DNA of 25,947 bases, taken from NCBI GenBank assembly GCA_000827205.1, contig KN832569.1, positions 39,306-65,252 of the forward strand, written 5' to 3'. The notes below the pieces were generated by a model. That model saw only the letters and a list, made by a program, of their open reading frames with translations, made no database searches and was not told the DNA's origin. The stretch is from Plicaturopsis crispa FD-325 SS-3. Lineage: Eukaryota > Basidiomycota > Agaricomycetes > Amylocorticiales > Amylocorticiaceae. Of the stretch, positions 1-10,533 are shown in pieces. A program made the translations under genes and the position numbers. The stretch's first letter is position 1; every line of letters starts with the position of its first letter.

Positions 1-1190
1 CTCACACCGACACTGATAGGACGCAGATAAGGGCTCTGATCAGCTCAGATGGACACTGATGGGCACAGATGGGCGTAGATGGGCACTGATGTGGCAGATA
101 AGACCCAGAGAATGACACAGACAGCAAGCAGAAGCAGCGGGGCTCAATAACCTGTAGGAATAACCCAGAGACACTGATGCACGGAAAGCCTGAGGACCCA
201 GATATCACAGAGAACGAGTGAACATCATAGTAGAGGATAGAGGATGTAAGTACAAAGACGAACGCAACTCTACGGACGTTGTTTGTATGTGTTAGGATCA
301 AGTGGCAACGGTGGCGAGTCTCATACCCAATACCGCCGCATATTCCAACACGCCACCCCACGAGATGGTGGGAATCTGACTCATGAGTACGACCGGAGGG
401 GCTGCTGAAACGGGTGTTACCAGAATAGGTGCTGGTGATGTATCAGGTGTAATGTGCTCAGGAGCGGTGGATGAGCTTCTCGAAAGGGTGTGGGAGGATT
501 CTGAAGATGATGATGATGGAACGGAATTCGAGCGAAACTGCTGCGGTGAGAAGCTCGCTGGATGAAGCGTTGTGATTGTAGCCCTGCGATCAGGGCGATG
601 ATTCGGCTGTGGGTGTGCGTGTAGGTGCTGAAGGTAGGGAGCAGGGATCTCGTAGGGTCGCGGGGGTGCCGTCGTGGAAAACTGGGCCTCGGAGCGGGGG
701 ACACTGATTCTTTTTTTTCGGATTTGGAGGTGGTACGCGGTGCTGATTTAAACTGGGGACTGTGTTGGCTAGTGAGTCGAATCTACTCGCATCACCACGT
801 GGAGTAGTGCGGACTGAAGCTCAGAGAACGAGAAGGGCAAAGGAATGTATGATATCGTGATGATCATCCTCTACATGCGAGCACAAGCGTCCATATCGTG
901 CCGCCACAGTGTCCAAACAACTAAAAACAATGCCACAACCTCACCGCTCCCCGACGTCCTACTCCACTGGCAGTACAGAGCAGTCTTGGGACCGTATGCT
1001 GCTCATGTCTGGTCAATGCTCGGATATTTGTAGAGGCCTGTCGGGACTCGGATGAGAGTGGTAAGCGGAGCGGAGCGGAATGAATCCGAGCATAGCCGAA
1101 GGTAGCCGACGACTTTGGAATTGAGCTTGAGCTGTTGGTTGACGTCGTATTTGTCTTCTGTACTCGCACTGGACGTTGTAGAGGGCCGCG
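1..1190. other. Left-edge stretch without a supported gene
   Basis: Several short open frames exist on both strands. None has a recognisable domain or a convincing exon chain, and the longest ones lie over repeat-like sequence. The right part (about 1000-1190) must hold the promoter and 5' leader of the PP2C gene that starts at 1191. The end of a gene lying to the left of the window cannot be excluded. Confidence 0.5.
44..94. repeat. Short degenerate tandem repeat
   Basis: About five imperfect copies of a roughly 10-bp unit, all variants of CWGATGGGCA (for example CACTGATGGG, CACAGATGGG, CGTAGATGGG). Isolated GACACTGAT words also lie at about 9 and 170. It resembles a small decayed minisatellite. 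No function can be inferred. Confidence 0.5.
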
Positions 1191-3472
1191 ATGAGTGGGC
1201 CAGGACCGATGAAGAGTCTGCCCAAGCGGCTGTACGCCAAGCTGCCAGCGACAGCGCCCACCCGCGTCCGTTCTCGCTCGCTGTACTCCTCCAGCCTCGC
1301 CTTCTTCGACTCGCCCCCGCCGCCACCACCGCCGCCGACGTCGAGGCCAGGAAATCCGCACATCGTCTCGACGCACCGGCTGCCCGTCGACGGCGCAGAG
1401 AATCCGCACCAGCACCACTCCAATCCGCCCCCGTACTCGCTCGCACTCACCCCCTCGCACTCTCTCCCGTCGTCCCCGCTCCCGCCCGGCTCCTCGTACC
1501 ACGGCCAGCCCATCTTCTTCCCCTACCCGCCTACCACCGCTCTCCTCTACAGCGCACCGCCGAAGCATGCACATAGGGCCCACGCAAAGCACCCGCTCCT
1601 GCGCTTTCAGCTCGATGTCGGCGCATATGGCATCCCCAAGCGCCGTGCCCATGCTTCTGGCACACAACAGTCAGATGGGCCCATGGACCTCGCAGTGCAG
1701 GTCGGCGAGGACGCTTACTTTGTGCGGGACAACGCCATGGGTGTAGCAGACGGTGTCGGCGGCTGGGCACGCTCCTCTCGCCATGGTGCGCATGTCGCTG
1801 CTTTCTCCTGTCTTTCCCCTGCTAACTTAACCCCTTACAGACACATCCACACCCGCACCATCTCCGTCCGCGCTATTTGCACGGCGCCTCATGCACTACT
1901 GCTCCGCCGAGGTCGCAGCAGCCTCGCAACCCCCTGAGCCCGCACCTGCGCCGACGCCGCCGAAATACCGCTGGGGCTACTACGGTCCGTATGCGGAGGA
2001 GGCGGAGGAGATGGAGGACGAGGACGCGGAGTTGAAGGAGGGCCTCGATGTGCTCATGATCCTGGAGCATGCGTACGAGCGCACGCTGAAGGCGCATGTG
2101 TCACAGTCGACGCCCGATGCGATGGCGGGCCCGTCGTATGGGAAGCCGAAATCATCGCATGTGCAGTCGAACCCTTCGAACGTAGAAGCGAGTTCATCGA
2201 ATGCACATCCGTCCGTACAGGCGTCGAGTGCACAATCGCCACCTCGATCGAAAACGCCGACATCAGCACACTCATCTCCAGTTCTTTCCTCAGCCTCATC
2301 GCAGTCACCAGTGTCTCCGCAATTCCCAATACCACCCCCTGCCCACTCCCAAATACCACCACCATCCCGATTACGGACGCCAACCCCACCACGATCGACG
2401 CCCCCACCAGCACGATCCCGGACACCACCGCCCGCCCGATCGCACTTCCTGTCTCCCGCTCCCGTGCGGACGCCCGAGCCTCTCATGCAGGGCTCCTCCA
2501 CAGCACTGGTCGCCGTGCTCGACTACGCCCCGTCGTCCGCCAACGATGTCGCAGACGGCTCCGCGTTCCCCTTGTTCTCGCTTCACCCCAGTCCACCGTC
2601 GACAGAGCCGCAAGACGCCGCTGAGGCCACACCGGATTCCAAAACGGATGCGGCGCCGACGGGCGGGGCGGTCTTGCGCATCGCACATGTGGGCGACTGC
2701 ATGGGCATGCTTGTGCGCGGGGAGGAGATCGTGTGGCGGAGCGACGAGATGTGGTGGGGGGTGAGTATCTCTTCTTCCTCTTCCTCCCCTCTCCCCCCTC
2801 TCCTTTTCCTCCGCTCCTCCTGACCCACACTGACTGACCCCCGTTGCAGTTCAACGCGCCCCTCCAACTCGGCCCTGCATCCCCGACGGTGCCCGCGGAC
2901 GCGACGGTGCTCACGCTGCCCGTGCGTGCGGACGACATCCTTGTGCTCGCGTCGGACGGGCTGAGCGATAATCTGTGGGACGAGGACGTGCTGGATGAGG
3001 TTGTGCGCTTTCGGCGCGCGTTTTTGTCTTCTCCGTCGTCTTCTCACCCACCACAGTCCTCTCATCCGACGTCGGAGTCCCAGTCGCAATCCTCGGCATC
3101 TCAATCAGATTCCCAACCGCAATCCCAGCCTTCGCAAACACAACCGCAAACGCAGCCCCCATCCACGCCACAGCCGCGCGCAGGCACGATCGGGCGGCGC
3201 GCAGTAGCTGCAATGCTGAGCGAGGCGCTGTGCTCGCGCGCGCGACGTGTATCCGAGCAGCCCACGGACGAGATCCCATTCGCACGGCGCGCGCGCGAAC
3301 ACGGGAAGGCGTTCCGGGGTGGGAAGAACGATGGTGCGTTCTCCTTCCCTTCCTTTTCACTCCCTTGTTCGTCATATGAGATGCTGATACGGTTGTGTGG
3401 GCAGATATATCGGTGATTGTGGCTGTGATATCGCCAGCAGCGGACGGGCTTGCGCATTCGCGGGCGTCGTGA
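1191..3472 (+). CDS. PTC7: Ptc7-type mitochondrial PP2C protein phosphatase
   Basis: Metal-dependent Ser/Thr phosphatase. Four exons (1191-1785, 1841-2760, 2850-3333, 3405-3472) encode 688 aa. The N-terminus is Arg-rich with almost no acidic residues (about 1-45), like a mitochondrial presequence, which fits the location of yeast Ptc7. PP2C motifs occur in order: GEDAYFV (about 173), GVADGVGGW (about 184), GSSTA (about 416), HVGDC (about 481), LASDGLSDN (about 537) and a C-terminal NDDISVIVAVIS in which the last intron splits the second Asp codon. Known Ptc7 proteins are about 340 aa. The extra length is a Pro/Ser-rich insertion (about 280-410) before GSSTA and a Ser/Gln-rich insertion (about 560-600) after the SDG motif. 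Intron 1 follows DGVGGWARSSRH and has a GCTAAC branch site. In yeast Ptc7, retention of an intron makes a membrane-bound isoform, but here intron 1 is 55 nt and breaks frame. It is convergent with the ALDH gene. Confidence 0.93.
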
Positions 3473-3865
3473 GCCTGTGTGCTCGATTCGACGGCGGCGG
3501 CAGTGCCATTCTATTGTAGTGTTGTACCACATAATTCCCGTGACAGGGCGCGTAGTGTATGTATCCATTTCTTGTCTTTATCCCCGTGCGGTCGTACCGC
3601 ACTGTACAGTCCTTTCTTCGCCTTTCCTTCCCCTCCGCCAGCCCATGCATATCCCTTACACTTGCACTTACACGGCCAGGCTCTGTTTCATTCGACCCAC
3701 TGCATATACAGTCTAGCATACACACTGAACCTTACTTATATACTTGCTTGCTTGTTCGATACTCAGCGGAATACAATGACATCGCTTTAGTGTACTACAT
3801 TTCGTCGTGATCTATGGTCAAAGTCGATACATGAGCCAATATTTGTTCGCCCTCCCGTGGCTGGT
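3473..3865. other. Convergent intergenic region, PP2C and ALDH 3' ends
   Basis: 393 bp between the stop codons of two convergent genes, presumably their 3' UTRs. I see no conserved coding sequence or RNA gene in it. Confidence 0.6.
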
Positions 3866-5870
3866 CTACGAGATCTTGATCTTCATGTGCACGGATTTCG
3901 CGCGCGTGAGCTGGTCGTACCCTGTGCATGCACCGTGAGTCTTTCACGCACTCCATTTCGCGATGTTGAACACAACGCACCGAACTTGCTGAGACTGATC
4001 CCCCTTCCGCTGTTCTTCACGCCCGTCCACGCCAGCGCCGGGTCGAGGTAGTCACACCTGTTAAGGAACACCGTCCCCGCTTCGATGCCGTCGACGAGCG
4101 CGAGGAACGCCTCGTGCGACTCTGGGTTGGCGTCCGCGTTGGTCCAGACGGACGCGGTGAGGCCGTACGGGGAGTCGTTCATGAGCGCGAGGGCCTCCGC
4201 GTCGGAGCTCACTTTCTGAATGCCGACGACGGGACCAAAGGTCTCTTCCTGTGCGTTCCACCCAAAAGTCAAAAGACAGGGTGGCACGAAACATCTGTGT
4301 TGCGCACCATCATGACGTCCATACCTGTCGTATGCACAACCATCAGGCCACTGGCTATGGAGGGGAAGGGGGAGGGACGCACTATGGTTCACGTCTACGA
4401 GCACCTGCGGCGCGACGTACGCCGTGCCTTTCTGCGCTATAGGCCAGCGAGACTCGTCTATCAGCGCCTTGGCGCCAGAAGCCACTGTTCAAGCCGTTAG
4501 ATGGTATGCCCAAGCCGCTCGCACCATTCAGGGATGGGCAGGAAGAAATACGCACCAGCATCGTCAACTTGTTTCCGGATGCGCGCGGCACTCGCTAGGC
4601 TGACGACAGGGCCTAGGTTCGTGCCCTCCACTGTTGGGTCGCCGAGATTGTATTGCCCGACTAGCTCCGCGTATTTCGAGACGAAGTTGTCATAGATGGA
4701 GTCGTGCACATATATGCGCTGCTCACAACAATGTGAGTGGGGAATGCCAAAAGCTGGACACAATCGAACGCACCTCAACGGCACAGCAGCTCTGTCCCGA
4801 GTTGAAGAATGCGCCTGCACAAAGCAAATCGCTGAGCATTACTTGGACAACGGGAGATGAGATACACGCTCACCATCTACGAGCTCGGCAACCGTATACT
4901 CCAAATCTGCGTCACTCCGTACATACGCAGGGTCTTTCCCCCCGAGCTAATATCCATCACCCATCCGCACGGGTAATCGATCACAAGGTACAAGGGACAT
5001 ACCTCGAGCGCCACGCCCTTGAACCCCGGGGCTTCGACAGCCGCCTTCTCCACTGCCTGCCCATTCACCACGCTCCCGGTGAAGCTCACAAAGTTCACCT
5101 TGTCATGCTTGATGGTGTACGTCGTGAGCTCCGGAGACAGGTGCAGGACCTGAATCAAGTCAGCGGGGACGCCCGCCGCAGTGAGCGCCGCAGCGAAACG
5201 CTCTGCCGTCAGAGGCGTTTGCGGGGACGGCTTGAGGAGCACCGCATTTCCTGCGATTATAGCGGGGAGCACAGAGTTCACGGAGGTGAGATATGGAAAG
5301 CTGCGGTCACAGTCAATACCGGGGTTTCGCAGCGAGGAGAGGGGACATACTTCCACGGCGCAATTACGAGGACGACGCCAAGTGGGGTGCGCCTGATGAA
5401 GCGCCTGAATCCAGGCTTGTCGGTTTCCGTGAGCGGGACGTCGGCGAGCGAGGACTCGGCGATGTCAAGCATATGGTTGGCACGCTCAAGGAACCCGCGT
5501 ATCTCCCCTGCATTCTGCTTTACTGGTCTACAGAAATCATCAGTGACAAGGGCCTTCCTGCGAAACATGATAGATCGCTCACCGGCCCATCTGCAAAGTG
5601 AGTTCGAGTGGGATCTCATCACTCATCCTCTTGAACTCTTCCTACGAAGCGGTGTATTCAGGTCTCGTTTTTGTACGAGTATATATTCCTGCTCACCATA
5701 AATTTACGCCCGATCGCAATGCGTTTCTCGAGTGGGACTTGTGTCCATTTCGCCTGCGCCGCAGCCGCAGAGTGGATGGTCTTGTCGAGCTCAGGCTCGG
5801 AGGGGTACGTCCGCGTCACGAACGGCTCCTGCGAATGCGGCGTGATAGTCGTTTGCGATTGAGCCGACAT
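3866..5870 (-). CDS. NAD(P)+-dependent aldehyde dehydrogenase
   Basis: Oxidises an aldehyde to a carboxylic acid; the natural substrate is unknown. Eleven exons, in transcript order: 5870-5697, 5641-5583, 5527-5351, 5300-5003, 4946-4874, 4814-4774, 4718-4556, 4484-4383, 4324-4308, 4248-3981, 3921-3866. They total 1428 nt, 475 aa. Landmarks are in register: Asn137 in APWNF, Glu236 in LELGGK, catalytic Cys270 in SGQSCCAVE and EETFGPVVG near 365. The Asn-Glu spacing of 99 and Glu-Cys spacing of 34 match the classical ALDH fold. The C-terminus with NRCDYLDPALAWTGVKNSGRG and YDQLTRAKS resembles the uncharacterised ALDH subfamily I associate with CDD cd07102 (from memory, not checked). There is no targeting peptide, so it is probably cytosolic. 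The 17-nt exon 9 encodes most of SMDVMM and is required for the frame. The next gene upstream on the same strand is the BAR gene. Confidence 0.95.
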
Positions 5871-5896
5871 TGTGCAAGTTGAGCAACTTGTGCAAG
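5868..5896 (-). promoter_or_regulatory. Direct repeat at the ALDH start
   Basis: The 9-bp word TTGTGCAAG (plus strand) occurs at 5870-5878 and again at 5888-5896. The two enclose an inverted CAAGTT/AACTTG pair. They lie at and just upstream of the ALDH start codon, so they would sit in the 5' leader. Seen directly; a regulatory role is only a guess. Confidence 0.25.
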
Positions 5897-6293
5897 GCGA
5901 ACGTAGATAATCAAAGTCGATTACAGCGTCCAGTTTGCACGGCGCGAATATGAGTCGACGATCGCCGCGGACTCAAGACCCCTGACGAAATCGCGGAAGA
6001 CAACGGGTGGCATGAATACGGCGCTGTTATACGGCAGACAATACTCGGGCGATATCAATACAGCAGCAATAACACGGATACCACAGAAGTCGAGAGACAC
6101 CGTATAGTAATCAAACTTGGGAGCAGGCCAACAGAAAGAGTCGGGAAAATGAGTAAGACGCGAATCCCCGTCCGGCATGTATCGAAGATGCAAAGTAGTC
6201 CGTTTAAGCCAGTGACACGTTCTCAGTGGTCGCGAGACTTCCTTGAGGCACCGCACGGTAAGTCGAGGGAAAGACGGGGATGCTGGAGGAAAG
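5871..6293. other. Spacer between the BAR gene 3' end and the ALDH start
   Basis: 423 bp between two tandem minus-strand genes. It should contain the 3' UTR of the BAR gene and the ALDH promoter. A minus-strand open frame runs through it but has no homology I recognise and merges into the BAR gene's intron 5. No RNA gene is seen. Confidence 0.5.
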
Positions 6294-7524
6294 TTACCTG
6301 TATTCGCCCTCGGCGGCGACGCTAAGCTCTTCAATCTCGCCCTGGACAGCGGAGAGTGCCTCTGCGGAGGCAGCGAAGTATGAAAGCTAAAATGATTTGA
6401 GCAGATGATCACACAGCGCGCAACCGAATCACTAACCTGGGCCTTCGCCAGCTCGTTCAAGTTCTTGATAGGTTCAGGCTAGTGGAGAGTAAGACCAAAG
6501 CATAGGGCATATGTGACGAAACTGAACGAACGTTATCAAGGACGGTCTTCATCAGTGTGATAGCGACCTCGGTCTTCTGCACAAGGTCATCTTCGGCGTT
6601 CTCTACCTCCAATCGTGCATGCTCCTGCTTCGCTGGGTTCGCGTTTTTGAGACTGCACAGATTTCGGTTAGCACGCATAGAAAATGGGGCGGGAGGGAAC
6701 TTACGCCTGCTTCGCAGCATCAAGCTCAAGACGACTGACGCGCACCGCCTGTCTCGCTTTCATCGCGACGGTGATGTGGGTGTTGAGCGTTGTCTGCCAT
6801 GGCTGCAGGAAGCCAGCCTGGATGTCCGCATCGTGATTGAGCCGTGCGGCAGCCACTTTATCCCATACACCAGCGTACAGGGCAAGCGCTTTTCCAAGCT
6901 TGTCGGCGGGGTCAGTGAGACCTGCTGCTGCGGTGGTGGCGGCACGGCCAAGCGCGTGAGGGAGTGTCTTGTGCTGAGCAGCGGGGGGTGCAGTGGGCTC
7001 AGGGGGAGCGGGAAGGTTGGTACCCTTCAGGTTGGTGGCAGCGAAATGAGAGATGCCGTAGCCGATAGAGGTCGACAGCTCCGCAATGGACTCTTGGATT
7101 TGTACCGGGTAATCGTAGGATTCGGATTCGTAAACTTTCGTTATTCTAGAAGAGACATCCGTCAGCCATGAATCACGGTCTCTCAAAGCCTGTACGTACT
7201 TGAGCAGGGAGATGTGCGCTTGACGGAGGGCATCGACGCGCGCTTCAAGGTCCTTATACTCTGGTTACTACATGTCAGTCTCAAACCAAGGCAGACCGTT
7301 CATAAAGATGCGTACCCTGGGGCAGCTCAGTGATCTCATCCGGCGAGACCTGTACACCACGTCAGTCGCTGTTATACCGCCACTGGAACCGCGACTCGAC
7401 TTGCCTGTCCAAGACGCTCCCTGGTAGCCTGTACGCTGGAATTGAAGCCCTTGGCGAACTTGTTTGCAGACTGGCCAATGTTGAGGCCCTGCAGGCTCGA
7501 TTGAATGTTTTTCCAGCCGTCCAT
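6294..7524 (-). CDS. GVP36: Gvp36-like BAR domain protein
   Basis: A membrane-curvature protein of the yeast Gvp36 type (Golgi vesicle and endocytic traffic). Six exons (7524-7405, 7349-7316, 7260-6705, 6652-6532, 6478-6437, 6386-6294) encode 321 aa; yeast Gvp36 is 326 aa. It starts MDGWKNIQSSL and has SPDEITELPQEYKDLEARVD near 42. A long charged helical region with heptad-like patterning follows from about 60 to the end, interrupted by an Ala/Pro linker (about 125-160). The start was chosen at the first Met that gives the family N-terminus. Intron 1 begins with GC, not GT (GCAAGT at 7404-7399), and no GT donor restores the frame. Introns are 52-55 nt apart from the 50-nt intron 5. The reading ends at TAA, 6294-6296, directly after GEYR. 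That TAA overlaps a possible GT donor, so a short extra C-terminal exon is conceivable. It shares a 157-bp divergent promoter with the proteasome gene. Confidence 0.9.
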
Positions 7525-7681
7525 TGTCGTAGTCTCTGTAAAAGCGGGTACAAATAGCAATTCCGTCGGGCTGTGTGCCAGTGTGAGATATCGCGGGCTT
7601 CCGGTGGCCGACGTGTGGCGGTTCCGGTTCTGGAGGAGACGCGCCGCGCGTCCATCGACTACAAGCTTGCGCACAACAGTC
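7525..7681. promoter_or_regulatory. Bidirectional promoter, BAR gene and PUP1
   Basis: 157 bp separate the two start codons, so one short GC-rich region must drive both genes and hold both leaders. There is a GGTGGC core at about 7604-7609, but it does not match the full yeast proteasome element GGTGGCAAA. No TATA box is evident. Confidence 0.6.
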
Positions 7682-8659
7682 ATGGCCTCCGCTTCAGTTT
7701 ACTCCTCCCCCGGTTTCGACTTCTCCAACCAAGTCAGGTCTGTGTGCGCAGTGTGCAGCTACCCGCGTATCTCTGACATCGATGGAGCAGGAATGACTTT
7801 CTTATGAACAAGGGCATCCCGCTGCCCAAAGCAACAAGTACGGGTACAACCATCGTGGGCTGCGTGTTCAAGGATGGTATCGTCCTCGGCGCCGATACGC
7901 GTGCCACCGAGGGCCCTATAGTAGCCGACAAGAACTGCGAAAAGGTACATTGGTGCCCAAATCTCACGTCGAAAATACTGACCAGTTCACATAGATTCAC
8001 TACATCACAGAGTCGATACGGTGCTGTGGTGCCGGAACTGCAGCTGATACTGAGTTCACCACCGCCCTCATCTCTTCCAACATGGAGCTTCATGGGCTAT
8101 CTACGGGTCGCAAGCCGCGCGTCGTGACCGCAATGACCATGCTGAAGCAGATGCTTTTCAGGTATGGTCTCTATAATTCCGTCCGTTATAAAACCTGATT
8201 TACCCGCGTTATAGGTATCAAGGCCAGGTAGGCGCGGCCCTCGTGCTCGGCGGCGTTGACTCGACCGGCGCACACCTATTCACGATCCACCCTCACGGAT
8301 CCACCGACAAATTACCCTACGTGACGATGGGTTCCGGTTCGCTCGCAGCGATGGCCGTCTTTGAGTCCCAATGGCACCCAGACATGTCGCGCGAGGAGGC
8401 ACTCTCGCTCGTCACCGCCGCCATATCCGCTGGTATCTTCAACGATCTTGGGTCCGGGTCCAACGTCGACGCGTGCGTCATCACCGAGCACAACACGGAG
8501 ATGCTGCGTAATTTCGTGAAGCCTAATGAGCGCGTCACGAAGGAGCGGACATATGGTTTCAGGAGGGGAACGACAAAGTGGGCGAAAGAAAGTGTACGGG
8601 ATTTGGTGGTGAGCGAGGAGGTCAGGATGGTCGGCGGCGACGAGATGGACACGACATAG
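7682..8659 (+). CDS. PUP1: 20S proteasome subunit beta2 (trypsin-like), Pup1/PSMB7 type
   Basis: Catalytic subunit of the 20S core that gives the trypsin-like cleavage. Four exons (7682-7737, 7791-7944, 7995-8161, 8215-8659) encode 273 aa. A 37-residue propeptide precedes the mature N-terminus. Thr38 of GTTIVG is the nucleophile (mature Thr1). Asp54 (mature D17, GADTRAT) and Lys70 (mature K33, CEKIHYI) lie exactly where N-terminal-nucleophile chemistry needs them, and Lys70 is the last codon of exon 2. [11 protein letters not shown] and [14 protein letters not shown] are typical of the beta2 family. The C-terminus is the extended tail that wraps the neighbouring subunit. It is divergent with the BAR gene and convergent with the p24 gene. 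Confidence 0.97.
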
Positions 8660-9345
8660 TAGCGAAACTCAATAAATCCAGTACAATCCACCATCCACAT
8701 TCTGCGAGCAATGAAACGGCGTGTATGATCTTCAAATTTCCTTCACGAGCGACAAGTTCCACCAGATTCATATCATTCACAGCGCAACATGCAGACAGTA
8801 TACGAGACCCTACATAACCCGTACCAACTACATGATCCTCCGCGAAACTGCACCTAGGGAAGAAATCGATTGTCAGCATCAAGTCGACTTTGCGCAAACA
8901 TAAAAAGCGATAGCAAAAAAGTCAGGACTCCCAAGCGTAAAAAGGGAGCCGGGCATTGGATTCTCGACATCCGTGCAGAATGTGCACGTCCGTCTGGTGC
9001 ACAGCAAATTATCTCATCTCGTACAGGTCACAGGAAAAAATTCAGAGGCTCAGAAAAGAGGCTCACCGTGTAAAGTCTGAGTGCATGTTGTGGTCGTGGT
9101 CGTGGTCGAGGGCGGAGAAAAGGTGTTTGGCAAATTTATACGCGTCGTTGATTACGTGATATTCATCTTGCGCGCACGGTCCATGTCTTGCCAATATTTC
9201 CAAGAGCAATATGGTGTCTGAACGCTGAACATGGCCTATTCCTTGCAGTAAAATCACTCCCAGATTAAGCACTAGGATCCAGAGCAAGAGCCATCCATGC
9301 TTATAATAATTTACACAGCATCCAAGCGCATGACAATCCCGAAAC
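8660..9345. other. Convergent intergenic region, PUP1 and p24 3' ends
   Basis: 686 bp between two convergent stop codons. There is a short GTGGTC repetition near 9089-9108. Small open frames occur on both strands, but none has a start context, exon structure or motif that supports a gene. No tRNA-like structure was noticed. Confidence 0.5.
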
Positions 9346-10275
9346 CTACACCTTGTACCGCCGACCGGTCTTTGTGAAGAACGTTTGGAGAATGTAGACC
9401 TGGAGTCTGCAGCAAAGCATCAGCGTTTAATACTTGCACGACATTTGAAAGGAGGGTACGCACACTGCCATGCCGACGACACCAAGACTCTCTAGCACGG
9501 CGTACCAGAACAATCGACTGTCGCACCAGTGAAGTATCAGTATTCTACCAGCAGCGCGCAAGATCATTCAAGCTACGCACTTTTGTGTAGATTTGACGAT
9601 CGAAAACCCTCTGTTCTCGCGGGTATGGAAGCTGAACGCAAAAATCCCGTCAGTAACGCCCAAACCCCTTACATCGTCCGCCACTCACTGTTTCTGTGTC
9701 CTTTTAATATTCATCAACAGCCCATTCAGCCTAAACACGCTCTCCTCCAGCGCGCTCGTATGTTCGCTAATCTGGCCGGGCTTCGCGGGGGGCTCGCGCC
9801 TCGGCTCGCTCTCGATCATGATGTCAAAGTCGATGAGCTTCTCCGTGAGCGTCGACATGTCGTTCTCGAAGCAGAACGCGTATTCGCCGGGGGTGTTTGC
9901 GGTGAGGACGTAGTCGCCCTGGTGCTCGCGCGCGCCGTCGAGGATGACCTTTTCGTTCGGGTCGCGGATCTCGTAGTCGATGTCGAAGGAGCCGCCGGAT
10001 TGAACCTACAGTAGGTCAGCGTAAGGTTTGGACAGTCCATTGCCCGTCGTGGTGGGTGTTACGCACTGCAAAATAGAACTGCAAGGGGTTAGTTCCAGTG
10101 TAATTTAGACCTTGGAGTACTTGTTACTCACGCCGATCTTTTCGAAAGCCTTGTCCACGTCAGCGTAAAAGCACAAGCGCTCGTTCGCCGCGATGGCAGT
10201 CGTTAATGCGGCTGCCCGCGCATAGAGAGACAGGCGCAGGAGTATGAGCGCACTGGAGAGTAGACGGAGCAGCAT
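9346..10275 (-). CDS. p24-gamma family cargo receptor (Erp2/3/4 type, emp24/GOLD)
   Basis: Type I membrane protein that sorts cargo in COPII and COPI vesicles between ER and Golgi. Six exons (10275-10132, 10078-10067, 10005-9689, 9631-9581, 9517-9464, 9406-9346) total 639 nt, 212 aa. There is a signal peptide (about 1-23). A GOLD domain follows with its two Cys (ERLCFY and GEYAFCFEN) and QSGGSFDIDYEI. Next come a coiled-coil neck (EESVFRLNGLL) and HTRENRGFSIVKSTQ. A transmembrane helix (about 178-203) leads to a short tail ending TGRRYKV. The GEYAFCFEN...STLTEKLIDFDI stretch points to the gamma subfamily. Exon 2 is only 12 nt and encodes FYFA between EKIG and VQSGG; leaving it out keeps frame but deletes core beta-strand residues. 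Confidence 0.93.
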
Positions 10276-10533
10276 ATGGGTGTGTTAGACGTGTCCCAAC
10301 CGGCGCGTGCTCCGAGTCCTCGATGGCTGCTGTTGGCAAATATGTCACAACAAAGGCGCAGCGGGGCGGCGAGAAATTGGCGGGACTCGACGTCTGAATG
10401 GATAACTCGCACCATCTTCAGTTCAAAGCGTTCAAGAGACATGCTAATACGATTTCACGCCAATAATTATGGGCCCAAACGAAAAAATTAGATTAACACC
10501 CAAAGGAATATCAGTATTGCGAGTAAGTACGTC

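Noticed and set aside
921-1667. 248-codon minus-strand open frame
   Set aside because: Antisense to PP2C exon 1. Its Arg/Gly-rich translation is typical of a shadow frame in GC-rich DNA.
4634-5701. 355-codon plus-strand open frame
   Set aside because: It lies antisense to the aldehyde dehydrogenase gene and crosses several of its introns. It has no motifs, and the minus-strand exon chain restores a complete ALDH.
7600-7615. Proteasome-associated control element (PACE) upstream of PUP1
   Set aside because: Only the GGTGGC core is present, not the full GGTGGCAAA, and the yeast Rpn4 system is not expected in basidiomycetes.
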